Shown here: piece by piece, positions 7,003 to 17,800 of the stretch
Position numbering within the stretch: position 1 is the first letter of the stretch
Layout: the number at the start of each line of letters is the position of its first letter
IMG/VR virus record: IMGVR_UViG_3300008261_000075
Location: 1-64,000 of that record
From: a virus
Length of the DNA stretch: 64,000 bases
Direction: 5' to 3' (one strand)
Position numbers and translations under genes: made by a program
Notes under the pieces: generated by a model
Told to the model about the DNA's origin: nothing
The model's database searches: none
The model's input: the letters and a program-made list of their open reading frames with translations, nothing else

Positions 7003-9327
7003 ATGTTTGATATTTCAAGAGCTACTACTGCAATCAATGCAACTAAAACAGTGTTACAGGCCACAGGTCCGGCCTCAAATTTATCTGGAATCGTTAAAGG
7101 TGCATTAGATAGTTTAGGTGGAATAGGCACTGCTATCAGTGGAGCACTTGGTGCGCTGACCAAAGCATTAGCATCCACTTCAGGAGTAACACTGCCGTTG
7201 CCTAACGTGTTACACAACTATGCAACTTATAACTATGTGTTGAGTTTTGGAGTTTTAGACTCAAACGAATTAAATTTTCCAGACTCAACATACAGAGCTG
7301 GCATTAGTCCTCGATTAATTTTAAAAAGTGCCAATGCTGAACCTAACAATAGAGTTCAAACACCTTATGGCAAGTTTGATTTCTTTATTTCAGAGTTATC
7401 TTTTGAAGGATTTGCAGGCAACAGTAGAAAGACTGGTAACACAAATGCAACCAACATACAATTTAAAGTTATAGAACCATATAGTATGGGTTTGTTTATG
7501 ACAAGTATGCAACAGGCAGCGTTTGAAGCAGGTCACAAAAATTTTAGAGATGCTCCTTTTATTATCATTATTGAATTTAGAGGAAACACTCAATCTGGTA
7601 TACCTGAAAAAGTAATGGGTGCTACTAGATATCTACCATTAAAGATTAGTAATATTTCTATGAATGTTACAGGCGCTGGTAGTACGTATAATGTATCTGC
7701 ATTTGCATTTAATGAACAAGCATTGAGTAATCAAGTAGCACAAGTTAAAACAGATGTAACTATTAAAGGCAAAACAGTACAAGAAGTTTTACAAACAGGT
7801 GAATACAGCCTACAAGCCGCGTTGAATAAAAGACAATCTGATATGGTAACATCAGGTATTTTGCAAGTAGCTGACCAATATTTAATATTGTTTCCAAACG
7901 ATATTGCTAGTAATGCATCAGGCGCCGCCGGCGCAGGTGACACAGAAAATGATTCGTCAGCTACCGGTGCCCCAAGCGCCGGGGGCTCTGTATTTGCAAA
8001 ATTAGGTGTTGCACAGAGTAAAATTAATGATACATTTGTGCAGGGTGATGGAGAATGTAATTCTATAGGCAAAGCAAAGATGGGATTTGATCTCGAAAGA
8101 CGCGGCACTGCCCCAATGGCAGAAATGGACGAAGTTTGGGATTCTAAAAAAGGAATTATGAATCGATCTAAGCAATCTATAGATCCTGAAATGAGTGATA
8201 TGAAGTTTCCACAAAACAGCGATATCAACAATGCAATTAATCAAGTAATACTAAACAGTGAGTTCTCTTCAAAGACATTAGATCCGGCAGCACTAAAATC
8301 AGACGGAATGAGAGACTGGTGGCGTATTGATGTTCAAACATTTTTAATTGACGACGATTCTAATTTAACAACTACTGGTGTTAAACCTAAGTTATATGTT
8401 TATAGAGTAGTACCTTACGAAGTTCATGCAAGCAGAGCAGCCCCACCTAACGTTGCTCCAACATTTGAACAGCTAAAAACACAAGCAGTTAAAGAATACA
8501 ACTACATTTATACAGGTAAAAATGTTGATGTAATTAGATTTAATATTGATTTTGTTAACGGATTTCAACAAATGATGGCAGCTGATGACGGCCGCCGAAA
8601 CATAGATGTTAGAAAGAAAGAAGATGAAGCAGTTGGACAAGAAGAAGACGGGTATGTAAAACAACCTAAAGGTGATGCGCCGCCAGCACCTGGCGCAGGA
8701 TTTCCAAGCCAAGCATCATATAGCAGAACATCTACATCATCAGACGGCAAAGGCGGCGGCGGAACAGAAACTGCAGGAGTTCGTGTTGCTAAATTGTTTC
8801 ATGATTCGTTAATTAACGGTAAAGATTTAGTTAATTTAGATATAGATATTGTGGGAGACCCGTATTGGTTAACTAGTAGTGGTATGGGAAACTATACAGC
8901 GCAATCTACTCCATACAAAAATCTCAATGCTGAAGGCAGTGTCGACTACCAAAGCAGTGAAGTTGATGTAATAGTTAATTTTAAAACGCCAATAGATATT
9001 AACCAAGCTACAGGAATGTACGATTTTGGAAGTGCAGTAACAGTGCAACAGTTTAGCGGTCTTTATAAAGTTACAACTATTAAAAATGTTTTTAAACAAG
9101 GACAGTTTACTCAAACACTAGCAGGTTTTAGAAGATACGGGCAAGAGAATCCAACTCCAGTTGACGCAAGTCGTTTAACAACAGCAACTGAAAATGTTCC
9201 GGCAGCAGAGGAGTATTCAGATGATGCACCTAACACTGATGATTGGGATCTTAGTGATGTAGGCGAAGGCCCAAGTGATGAAGAAATTGCAAAAAATAAT
9301 GCTGATCTTAAAGATTTTCCAGGATAA
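7003..9327 (+). CDS. Large baseplate/hub structural protein, unassigned
   Basis: A 774-residue protein placed between gp53 and gp5. The N-terminus (residues 1-75) is Gly/Ala/Leu-rich, followed by a beta-rich domain (FDFFISELSFEGFAG, KVIEPYSMGLFMTSMQQAA, FIIIIEFRG), an acidic Gly/Ser linker near 305-325, a second domain, a low-complexity Gly/Pro/Ser stretch near 560-590 and a very acidic tail. The arrangement and location suggest a hub component, possibly a gp27-like one, but I cannot identify conserved residues that prove it. AGGAA lies nine bases before the ATG. Confidence 0.6.
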   Translation: MFDISRATTAINATKTVLQATGPASNLSGIVKGALDSLGGIGTAISGALGALTKALASTSGVTLPLPNVLHNYATYNYVLSFGVLDSNELNFPDSTYRAGISPRLILKSANAEPNNRVQTPYGKFDFFISELSFEGFAGNSRKTGNTNATNIQFKVIEPYSMGLFMTSMQQAAFEAGHKNFRDAPFIIIIEFRGNTQSGIPEKVMGATRYLPLKISNISMNVTGAGSTYNVSAFAFNEQALSNQVAQVKTDVTIKGKTVQEVLQTGEYSLQAALNKRQSDMVTSGILQVADQYLILFPNDIASNASGAAGAGDTENDSSATGAPSAGGSVFAKLGVAQSKINDTFVQGDGECNSIGKAKMGFDLERRGTAPMAEMDEVWDSKKGIMNRSKQSIDPEMSDMKFPQNSDINNAINQVILNSEFSSKTLDPAALKSDGMRDWWRIDVQTFLIDDDSNLTTTGVKPKLYVYRVVPYEVHASRAAPPNVAPTFEQLKTQAVKEYNYIYTGKNVDVIRFNIDFVNGFQQMMAADDGRRNIDVRKKEDEAVGQEEDGYVKQPKGDAPPAPGAGFPSQASYSRTSTSSDGKGGGGTETAGVRVAKLFHDSLINGKDLVNLDIDIVGDPYWLTSSGMGNYTAQSTPYKNLNAEGSVDYQSSEVDVIVNFKTPIDINQATGMYDFGSAVTVQQFSGLYKVTTIKNVFKQGQFTQTLAGFRRYGQENPTPVDASRLTTATENVPAAEEYSDDAPNTDDWDLSDVGEGPSDEEIAKNNADLKDFPG

Positions 9328-9332
9328 CATAT

Positions 9333-10940
9333 ATGTCAGATTCAAGTAATGAAGCAAGGTCAGCGCAAGACAAACCAACTGGAGATACCACAGGGTTTCC
9401 CCAGTTGGCCAAGGTAGTAAGACATACTGATAATACGTATAATGGTATCCTGGATGTAGAGATTCTGCGCCCGTCAGGTAATGAAAGAACAGGCACTCAA
9501 GTACAACAGGTTAAAATGATTAGTCCGTTTTTTGGATATACTCCTCGTGATTTTGTAGGAGAAGAACCTGACTTTAACGCTACTCAAAAAAGTTACGGTA
9601 TGTGGATGGTGCCACCTGATGTAGGTACAATGGTTGTTGTAATTTTTATCAATGGTGATCCTAAGAATGGCTATTGGCTTGGATCTATTATTGGTCCTGA
9701 TGTTAATTTTATGGTACCTGGTATGGCCGCCACCGGCTTTGCGCTTGAGGATTCTAAACTAACAGACAAGGAACGAGTACCAACAGCCGAACTTAACAAG
9801 AAGTTAAACGAAGCACCTATGGTAGATTCAACAAAAATCTTAAAACCAGCGCACCCTATTGAGGCTACGTTTAATCAGCAAGGATTACTAGAAGACGATA
9901 TTAGAGGTATTACTACTAGCTCAGCCCGTCGCGAAGTTCCTAGCATGGTGTTTGGTATAAGCACCCCGGGACCGTTAGACAAACAAGAAGGCGCTCCCCG
10001 TAATAAAATTGGTCTAAAAAATAAAGAAGCATTAGTTCCGTCTAGTAGATTAGGCGGCACAACTTTTGTTATGGACGACGGAGACGACAAGTTTATTAGA
10101 AAGAAAACTCCATCTGAAGGGCCTCCTGATTATCTCAGCATTGAACAAGAAGCCGCAGATCAAATTGCTGAAGCTGAAGTTACTATTCCTCACAATGAAT
10201 TGATGAGAATTCGCACCAGAACAGGTCATCAAATTCTGTTGCACAACTCAGAAGACTTAATTTATATTAGTAATGCAAAAGGAACAGCATGGATAGAATT
10301 TTCTAGTGATGGTAAAATTGATATCTTTGCAGAAGACAGTGTTAGTATTCGAACTAAACAAGACTTTAATTTTTATGCAGATAGAGATATAAATTTTGAA
10401 GCTAAAAGAAATGTTAATTTAAAATCTGGAGAAAGATTTCAATGTGACGTTGTTGGCAACTATAATCTAGTAGTGCAAGGCAATGGTAAAGTAACTACAA
10501 CTGGAACTTTAGATGTTAATACAGGTAGTACAAATAAATTTACATCTGGCGGCGATACTCATATCAAAGCCGCTAACACTGCAATAGACGGTGGCAACAT
10601 TAATTTTAATTCAGGAATAGCTACTGTAGCAACTACTGCATCACTATTAGCTACTCACAACATTAAAGACATTGAATTAGATGCCGAAGCAGAAGTAGTT
10701 TCTTACAAATTAGCAGACACTCCTATAACAAGTATTTTGAAACGTATACCAACACATGAGCCGTGGCCACATCATGAGAATTTAGATCCTTTAGAAGTTA
10801 AGTTTGAAAAAACTGATAGGGAAGTAGCAGCCGCAATTCCTGAACCAGAGTGGTATAAAAAGTATACTACTATAACAGATACATTTGCTAAGATTGCCGG
10901 CGAAGAAGAAGAACCCCCAGAAGAAGAGGAAGAATTTTAA
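9333..10940 (+). CDS. 5: gp5-like baseplate central spike, no lysozyme domain
   Basis: The tail spike/hub that pierces the outer membrane. Residues 20-130 look like the gp5 OB-fold (PQLAKVVRHTDNTYNGILDV, then VPPDVGTMVVVIFINGD and GYWLGSIIG). From about 290 a VgrG/gp5-type repeating beta-strand region follows (IRTRTGHQILLHNSEDLIYI, then repeats ending in DINFEAKRNVNLKSG), expected to form a trimeric beta-helix. T4 gp5 has a lysozyme domain between these parts; here residues 140-285 show no lysozyme motif and look like a linker, so cell-wall digestion must come from elsewhere. The C-terminus is Glu-rich. Confidence 0.85.
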   Translation: MSDSSNEARSAQDKPTGDTTGFPQLAKVVRHTDNTYNGILDVEILRPSGNERTGTQVQQVKMISPFFGYTPRDFVGEEPDFNATQKSYGMWMVPPDVGTMVVVIFINGDPKNGYWLGSIIGPDVNFMVPGMAATGFALEDSKLTDKERVPTAELNKKLNEAPMVDSTKILKPAHPIEATFNQQGLLEDDIRGITTSSARREVPSMVFGISTPGPLDKQEGAPRNKIGLKNKEALVPSSRLGGTTFVMDDGDDKFIRKKTPSEGPPDYLSIEQEAADQIAEAEVTIPHNELMRIRTRTGHQILLHNSEDLIYISNAKGTAWIEFSSDGKIDIFAEDSVSIRTKQDFNFYADRDINFEAKRNVNLKSGERFQCDVVGNYNLVVQGNGKVTTTGTLDVNTGSTNKFTSGGDTHIKAANTAIDGGNINFNSGIATVATTASLLATHNIKDIELDAEAEVVSYKLADTPITSILKRIPTHEPWPHHENLDPLEVKFEKTDREVAAAIPEPEWYKKYTTITDTFAKIAGEEEEPPEEEEEF

Positions 10941-11384
10941 ATGAGCTCAAATTCTAATTTATACAATAAAATAGTATTAACTGCACCTAGGCAAGAAAGC
11001 CCGTTGCCTCCTAAAACATACAAAGGTTTTAGTTCAATTAGCCCTGATAGCGAAAATTTTAACCTATTTGATCTTCAGTTAATCCGCCAAGATTTAATTA
11101 ATCATTTCCATGTTAGGCAGGGTGAAAGACTGATGAATCCTAGATTTGGAACTATCATATGGGATGTGTTATTTGAGCCGTTGACTGAAGAATTAAAGCA
11201 ATTAATTACTGCCAATGTAACAGATATAGTAAATTTTGATCCTCGTATTGTAGCTGACAATGTAGTGGTTAGTCAGTACGAAAGTGGCATTCAAATTGAA
11301 TGTCAATTAACATATTTGCCCTACAATGTGGCGCAGGGTATGCGATTACGATTCGATCAAGAAAATGGCCTGCTGGCTGAATAA
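10941..11384 (+). CDS. 25: gp25-like baseplate wedge subunit
   Basis: A 147-residue protein of the GPW/gp25 family, which nucleates sheath assembly on the baseplate. Visible hallmarks are FDLQLIRQDLINHFHVRQGE, RLMNPRFGTIIWDVLFEP and a C-terminal strand pattern ending YNVAQGMRLRFD. It begins directly after the gp5 stop codon, with a purine-rich GAGGAAG upstream inside gp5. The order gp5-gp25-gp6 is the same as in other T4-like phages. Confidence 0.9.
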   Translation: MSSNSNLYNKIVLTAPRQESPLPPKTYKGFSSISPDSENFNLFDLQLIRQDLINHFHVRQGERLMNPRFGTIIWDVLFEPLTEELKQLITANVTDIVNFDPRIVADNVVVSQYESGIQIECQLTYLPYNVAQGMRLRFDQENGLLAE

Positions 11385-11404
11385 CTACCCTGATAATTTT
11401 AACC

Positions 11405-11414
11405 AATAAATACA
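11405..11414 (+). promoter_or_regulatory. Late-type promoter before gp6
   Basis: The box AATAAATACA lies 17 bases before the gp6 ATG in the 46-base gap after gp25. Spacing to the start codon matches that of the box at 5657. Confidence 0.6.
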
Positions 11415-11430
11415 AGATATAGGATAAATC

Positions 11431-14400
11431 ATGAGTGCAACAGATAGACAAAATAGACTTCTTGTAGCAGAAGACTGGAAGAAAATTTATCAAACCTTCC
11501 GCAATGCAGACTTTCAAAGTTACGATTTTGAGAATCTGCGTCGCACTATGATCAATTATATCCGCCAGAATTACCCTGAAGATTTTAACGATTACATCGA
11601 GTCCAGCGAATACCTTGCCCTAATTGATCTTATTGCGTTCTTGGGCCAAAGCATAGCTTTCCGTGTTGACCTCAATGCTCGTGAAAACTTCTTAGAATTA
11701 GCAGAACGCCGTGAATCAGTGCTACGTCTAGCACGTATGTTAAGCTACAACGCCAAACGAAATGTGCCTGCTAACGGACTATTAAAGTTTACAACGGTAC
11801 AAACAACTCAAAATATTATTGACAGCAACGGCCGTAATATTGCTAACCAAGCAATAGTGTGGAATGATCCTGCTAATCCTGGTTGGTACGATCAATTTAT
11901 TCGTGTAATTAATGCGGCTATTCCTGCAACTAGACAATTTGGCAATCCAGATGACAAGGCAACAATATACGGCATTCCTACAGAACAGTATAGATTCCAA
12001 GCAGTTAATTCAGATGTTCCTGTTTATAGCTTTACTAAAACAATAGACGGCCGCGCAATGAATTTTGAAATAGTCAGTACTGTGTTTAACGGCCAAGACT
12101 ACATTTACGAAGAAGCTCCTAAAGTTGGCAATAGACTAGCATTTTTATATAGAGATGACGGCAAAGGTGCACCTAGTTCAGGGTCTGGTTTCTTCTTACA
12201 TTTCCGTCAAGGAACTTTAAACACCGGCGCATTTGGAATAACTCAACCAAGCAATAACGAATCAGTAGATATTGATGCAACTAACATTAATAACGATGAT
12301 GTTTGGTTATACCGTTTAGATAAGGATGGAGTTGAAACAGAAGCATGGGATAAAGTACCTAGCTTTGAAGGCAACAATATTATCTATAATAGTTTAAAGA
12401 AAAATATTAGAAATATCTACGGAGTAGTTACTCGAGCAGGCGACCGCGTGAGCTTAGTGTTTAGTGATGGTACGTTTGGTAATGTACCATTAGGTACATT
12501 CCGCGCATATTACAGAACTAGTAACGGAATCTCATATACTATTAATCCTAAAGATATGAGAGGTATTACTATAACTGTTCCTTATGTTTCTAACATTGGA
12601 CAATTAGAAACTCTTAGTATTACTATGAGCCTTGGTTCTGGTGTCAGTAATGCCGCACCTGCAGAATCAAATACTAGTATTAAAATTAAAGCCCCGCAAA
12701 ACTACTATACTCAAAATCGTATGATTACAGGCGAGGACTATAATATTAGTCCACTGGCGTCGAGTCAAGAAGTTGCAAAAATTAAATCAGTTAATAGAAG
12801 TAGCAGTGGTATCAGCAGATATTTTGATCTAGTAGATCCAACTGGCAAGTATAGTTCAACTAATTTATTTGCAGATGACGGAGTATTATATCAAGAAGAA
12901 TATGTCGATAAAATTAGATTTAGTTATGCTAATAAAACAGACATAGAAGGTATTATCTACAACGATATTTTTGATATTATTAAAAAATCTAGTTTGAGAA
13001 ATTATTATTATAATCGATTTATCAAACTGGCAGCATCTAGTTTAAACATTAGTTGGTTTAATGTTACTTCTGATACTGGAATGAGCACAGGGTATATAGG
13101 TGATGCATTATTAAAGACTACCTATAAAGTGGGACAGTTTACTGCTACAGATTTAAAATATGTCGAAGCAGGTAGTTTAATTAAGTTTATTGCGCCCGCA
13201 GGATTTTATTTTGATACTACAAATAATAATGCTCTAATACAAGGAAACGCCACAGCATACGGGTCAACAACATACATATGGGCAGAAATTGTTTCAGTCA
13301 GCGGGGACGGCACTGCTAACGGCACAGGCGTATTAAGCACAGGGCTTGGACCTATTGTAATTAATGAAATCATCCCAGGTGATGATAATGTATCGCCGCT
13401 GATTAACCAAATTATTCCTAAATGGCGCACTGTTATTGATAATAGTGTTGTAACATCAATTATAGATTTAATATTTGCTAACAAGCCGTTTGGCTTAAGA
13501 TACGACACTACTACTAAATCATGGCAGATTATATTTGAAAGCAATCTTGACAGTAAGAATTCTTTTAGTTTAGGTAAGCAAGGCGATGTTTCTAATCAAC
13601 AATTAGATTCAAGCTGGTTATTACTATTCACAACAGACAACGAATTTTATACTGTAACTAGTCGAGAACTACGTTATATTTTTGAAAGTGACGAACAGAT
13701 TAGATTCTACTTTGATAGTACAAACAAGATTTATGACAGCAAGTCAAATGCCATTGTTAAAGATAACATTAAAGTATTAAGCATTAATAGATTACCTAGT
13801 GCAACACAGGCATACACTAGTGATCAATCATGGGACATTGTTTCGGAGTTTAGGGGAGTTGACGGATATATCGATAATAAAAAGATTTTAGTAACGTTTT
13901 CAGATCCCGACGACAACGGAGTAGTTGACGATCCAGACACGTTTGCTAATATAGTCGGCCCAACTATTGGCAACCCACTGACAAAATATATTATTCTTGA
14001 AAAATACGATGTTGCCCAAGGTCAACAAGATTATCGATACATTGATAATTCTACAGAGATAGTAAAAATATTAAACAGCGAAAAGGATATTGTAACATTT
14101 CTTAATTATGTTAATGGTCAGTACTTTTATTTTATAGATACTAACTTAGTTAAAAAACTTAATCTGGCTACGGCAACATTGATTAATAGCCTAGACTATA
14201 AAGTATTTTTAGGCAGAGACAAATTAAAATTTCAATATATTCATAATGCAGATTATGAATCAAGAATTGATCCTGGATCAAGTAATATTATAGATGTCTT
14301 TATTTTATCAAAGACCTATGACACTCAATTTAGGCAATTTCTAAACGGTAGTAGAAAATCTGCTCCTTTACCTCCTAGTAGCGATGCGTTGTACAATACA

Positions 14401-14889
14401 CTTTCTCCGTCTTTAAATGCGATTAAGTCTATTAGTGATGAAATTATCTATCATCCTGTAAGGTATAAATTATTGTTTGGCGCGGCAGCATCTGCAGAAG
14501 TTCAGGCAACATTTAAAGCAGTAAAGAATAGCAAACAAGTTATTTCTGATAACGACATCAAAGCACAAATATTGACAGCAATAAATCAATTTTTTGTTTT
14601 AGAAAATTGGGATTTTGGAGATACATTTTACTTCTCAGAGTTGGCCACATACGTAATGAATCAACTTGCGCCCAACATTACAAACTTTGTAATTGTTCCT
14701 AAAGCAAACGGTTTAAATTTTGGTAGCTTGTTTGAAATAAAAGCAAACTCTGATGAATTGTTTATTAACGGTGCTACTGTTGACGATATAGAAGTAATTT
14801 CAGGTATTACAGCAAGTACAATTAAAGCAACTAGTGCAACTAGTGTTAGCAGTAATGTTGTATCACAACAAACTATTACAAGTAATTAA
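11431..14889 (+). CDS. 6: gp6-like baseplate wedge subunit, long form
   Basis: The N-terminal 110 residues are typical of gp6 (FENLRRTMINYIRQNYPEDF, SSEYLALIDLIAFLGQSIAF, then RRESVLRLARMLSYNAKRN). T4 gp6 dimers link the six baseplate wedges into a ring. At 1152 residues this protein is much longer than T4 gp6 (660); the extra middle and C-terminal parts are beta-rich, Asn/Ser/Thr-rich insertions. Residues near 1000-1090 again look like a conserved wedge region. AGGATAAATC precedes the ATG. It is followed after nine bases by the giant structural gene. Confidence 0.88.
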   Translation: MSATDRQNRLLVAEDWKKIYQTFRNADFQSYDFENLRRTMINYIRQNYPEDFNDYIESSEYLALIDLIAFLGQSIAFRVDLNARENFLELAERRESVLRLARMLSYNAKRNVPANGLLKFTTVQTTQNIIDSNGRNIANQAIVWNDPANPGWYDQFIRVINAAIPATRQFGNPDDKATIYGIPTEQYRFQAVNSDVPVYSFTKTIDGRAMNFEIVSTVFNGQDYIYEEAPKVGNRLAFLYRDDGKGAPSSGSGFFLHFRQGTLNTGAFGITQPSNNESVDIDATNINNDDVWLYRLDKDGVETEAWDKVPSFEGNNIIYNSLKKNIRNIYGVVTRAGDRVSLVFSDGTFGNVPLGTFRAYYRTSNGISYTINPKDMRGITITVPYVSNIGQLETLSITMSLGSGVSNAAPAESNTSIKIKAPQNYYTQNRMITGEDYNISPLASSQEVAKIKSVNRSSSGISRYFDLVDPTGKYSSTNLFADDGVLYQEEYVDKIRFSYANKTDIEGIIYNDIFDIIKKSSLRNYYYNRFIKLAASSLNISWFNVTSDTGMSTGYIGDALLKTTYKVGQFTATDLKYVEAGSLIKFIAPAGFYFDTTNNNALIQGNATAYGSTTYIWAEIVSVSGDGTANGTGVLSTGLGPIVINEIIPGDDNVSPLINQIIPKWRTVIDNSVVTSIIDLIFANKPFGLRYDTTTKSWQIIFESNLDSKNSFSLGKQGDVSNQQLDSSWLLLFTTDNEFYTVTSRELRYIFESDEQIRFYFDSTNKIYDSKSNAIVKDNIKVLSINRLPSATQAYTSDQSWDIVSEFRGVDGYIDNKKILVTFSDPDDNGVVDDPDTFANIVGPTIGNPLTKYIILEKYDVAQGQQDYRYIDNSTEIVKILNSEKDIVTFLNYVNGQYFYFIDTNLVKKLNLATATLINSLDYKVFLGRDKLKFQYIHNADYESRIDPGSSNIIDVFILSKTYDTQFRQFLNGSRKSAPLPPSSDALYNTLSPSLNAIKSISDEIIYHPVRYKLLFGAAASAEVQATFKAVKNSKQVISDNDIKAQILTAINQFFVLENWDFGDTFYFSELATYVMNQLAPNITNFVIVPKANGLNFGSLFEIKANSDELFINGATVDDIEVISGITASTIKATSATSVSSNVVSQQTITSN

Positions 14890-14898
14890 GAGAAAAGA

Positions 14899-17800
14899 AT
14901 GGCAGATAAAACTAATCCAACTGACGGCGGCATCTCAAATTTCCTTCCGCGTTTTTACAGAACAGACGCCAATAAAAAGTTCCTACAAGCAACAATTGAA
15001 CAATTGGTCAAACCCGGCACGGTTAAAAAGATTAATGGTTATGTTGGTAGAAAAAACGCAAAAGCTGCCGTAGGCGAAGATATTTTCGTAGCAGCCCCAA
15101 CAGTTGACAGACAAAATTATCAGCTAGAACCTAGTATAACAATTGACGATGCGCTGGGCAATACTACTTTCTTTAAAGATTATCAAGATTACATTAACCA
15201 ATTAAATGTATTTGGTGCCAACGTTAAGAATCATAGTAGACTAAACGAGCAAGAGTTTTATTCTTGGGATCCACATATTGATTGGGATAAGTTTGTAAAT
15301 TTTCAACAGTACTATTGGTTGCCCTATGGGCCTGATCCAATAACAATTTTTGGCCAGCAGAAAAAGATTAACAGTACGTTTACTGTCGAAATTGATATTG
15401 AATTAGATGACAAGAGTTTCTTGTTTACTCCAAACGGACTAACACGTAATCCAACTATAAAATTATTTAGAGGTCAAACTTATAAATTTGAAGTTAACTC
15501 ACCTGGAGAACCTTTTAGTATTAAAACTAGACGAGTTGGCGGCAGCGATGACAGATATGCTGAATTAAACCACATTGATAATTTTGCAGTGGAAAAAGGT
15601 GTAGTAACTTTTGTAGTACCTGAAGATGCTCCTGACGTATTATTTTATGTTAGCGAAACAAATATCGACATGGGCGGTGTGTTTCAAATTTTAGATATTA
15701 AAGACAACACTGAGATTAATGTTGAAGAACAGTTAATTGGTAAAAGAGATTATACATTAGCAAATGGAACTAAACTTAGTAACGGTATGAAAATATCGTT
15801 TGGTGGAAACGTTCTTCCTGCTGAGTATGCTAAAGACCAATATTATGTTGAAGGGGTTGGCACTGCAATTAAATTAGTTGCTGAATCTTCATTAGCGTTA
15901 ATTACTCCATACAGCGAAGAAATAAATGTACTTTTTGATGACACAAAGTTTGACGAATTGCCGTTTAATACTGCAACAGTTTATTCAGGGCAAGTTGATT
16001 ATATTGCAATTAACAGAGCAAGTAGAGATAAAAACCCGTGGAGTCGTTACAACAAATGGTTCCATCAAGATGTAATCAATAAGAGTGCCGCGTATAATGG
16101 CAAAATAGCCGACTTAAATCAAAACATTCGAGCAGTTAGACCTATCATTGAATTTAATGCAGATTTAAAATTATACAACTTTGGTCTTGATGCTGCCCCA
16201 GATGTTGACTTAATTGACACATACACTACAGATGTGTTTTCTACAATTGAAGGTGCGTTAGGATATAATATTGACGGTGTTCCATTAGTAAACGGACATA
16301 AGATTTTATTCACCGCTGATAATGATATTTTAGTTAAAAATAAAACCTTCCAAGTTAAGTTTATTGAAGTACAAGATAGTATTAAACAGACTCGTGTTCG
16401 TCAGCTTCACTTAGTTGAAATAAACACACCACTTGACAATCAAGTAGTAGTTATTCGATCAGGCGAAAGCAACAAAGGTACAATGCGTTGGTTTAACGGG
16501 TCTGATTGGTTAGTAGCACAAAATAAAACCAGTTTAAATCAGCCACCACTATTTGATATAGTTGATGAAAATGGAAATTCTTTTGCAGATAAAACGGTGT
16601 ATGACGGATCTACGTTTGCTGGAACTAAAATTTTTAGTTACAAACCAGGGTCAGGGTCTAATGATACGTATTTGAACTTTCCACTTTCATATAGAAATAT
16701 CAACAACGTTGGCGATATTGTTTTTAATTTTGATGTTGTTGGTAATGTATTCCAGTACAAAGACGTAGAAAAAATCTTAGAAAAGAACGTAAGTACAGGT
16801 TTCTTTGTTAAATCAAAAGGCAACAACACAGTTGCATATGAAAACGGCTGGCAAAAAAGTGTTATTAATTTTACATATCAGCCTGCCTTACGAATTTACA
16901 AAAATTCAAATCAAATCAATAATTTTGATCTAGATATTTTTGACGACAAACATAACCTTACTGATCTTGAAGTACGAATTTATGTCAACGGTATTCGTTT
17001 AGATAAATCAAAATGGTCAATGGTAGACGGTGCAGTCTATAAAAAAATTCAGTTAGTATCAAATATTTCAACCAACGATATTTTAACAATCAAGGCGTTT
17101 GCAAGCCAGCCCATTAACGCAAACGGATTTTATGAAATTCCATTTAACTTACAGAACAATCCGTTAAACTCGGCCATTGGCGATTTTACATTAGGTGAAG
17201 TAATTGACCATGTCAACTCAATAATTGACAACTTACAAACATTTGAAGGACAATATCCTGGATCTAATAATCTTAGAGACTTAGGTAATACTACTGTCTT
17301 TGGTACAAAGTTTGTGCAACACAGTGGCCCAATGAGTTTGGCATTGTATCATATTACTAATCCTAATAGTAATGTTATACGAGCAATTGAAAAATCTAGA
17401 GACGAGTATGGTCAGTTTAAACGTAATTTCCTTTCTGTAGCATTGGGATTAGGTATTGATACTGATACTAAGCAACACGTAGATTTAGTTTTACAAGAGC
17501 TTAACAAAGATAAACCTAAAAAAGCAGCCTATTATTTCAGTGATATGGTCCCGTATGGCAGTGCAGTTAAAAATGAATACACTGTAATTGACTATAGAAT
17601 ATTAACATATCCTCTAACTCAAGTATTTGATCTAGACATGCTATCAAACAGAGCAGTTGGAGTTTACTTAAACGGTGTACAACTAGTTTACGGAATACAG
17701 TATGAGTTTGACAGTCAGGGATTTGTTAGAATTATTACTACAATGCAAGACGGTGATTTAATCACAATTTATGAATATGATAATACTGACGGATCGTTCG

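Noticed and set aside
7396-8244. Minus-strand ORFs inside the plus-strand structural genes
   Set aside because: They have unlikely composition, no ribosome sites and mirror the coding frames of confident structural genes.
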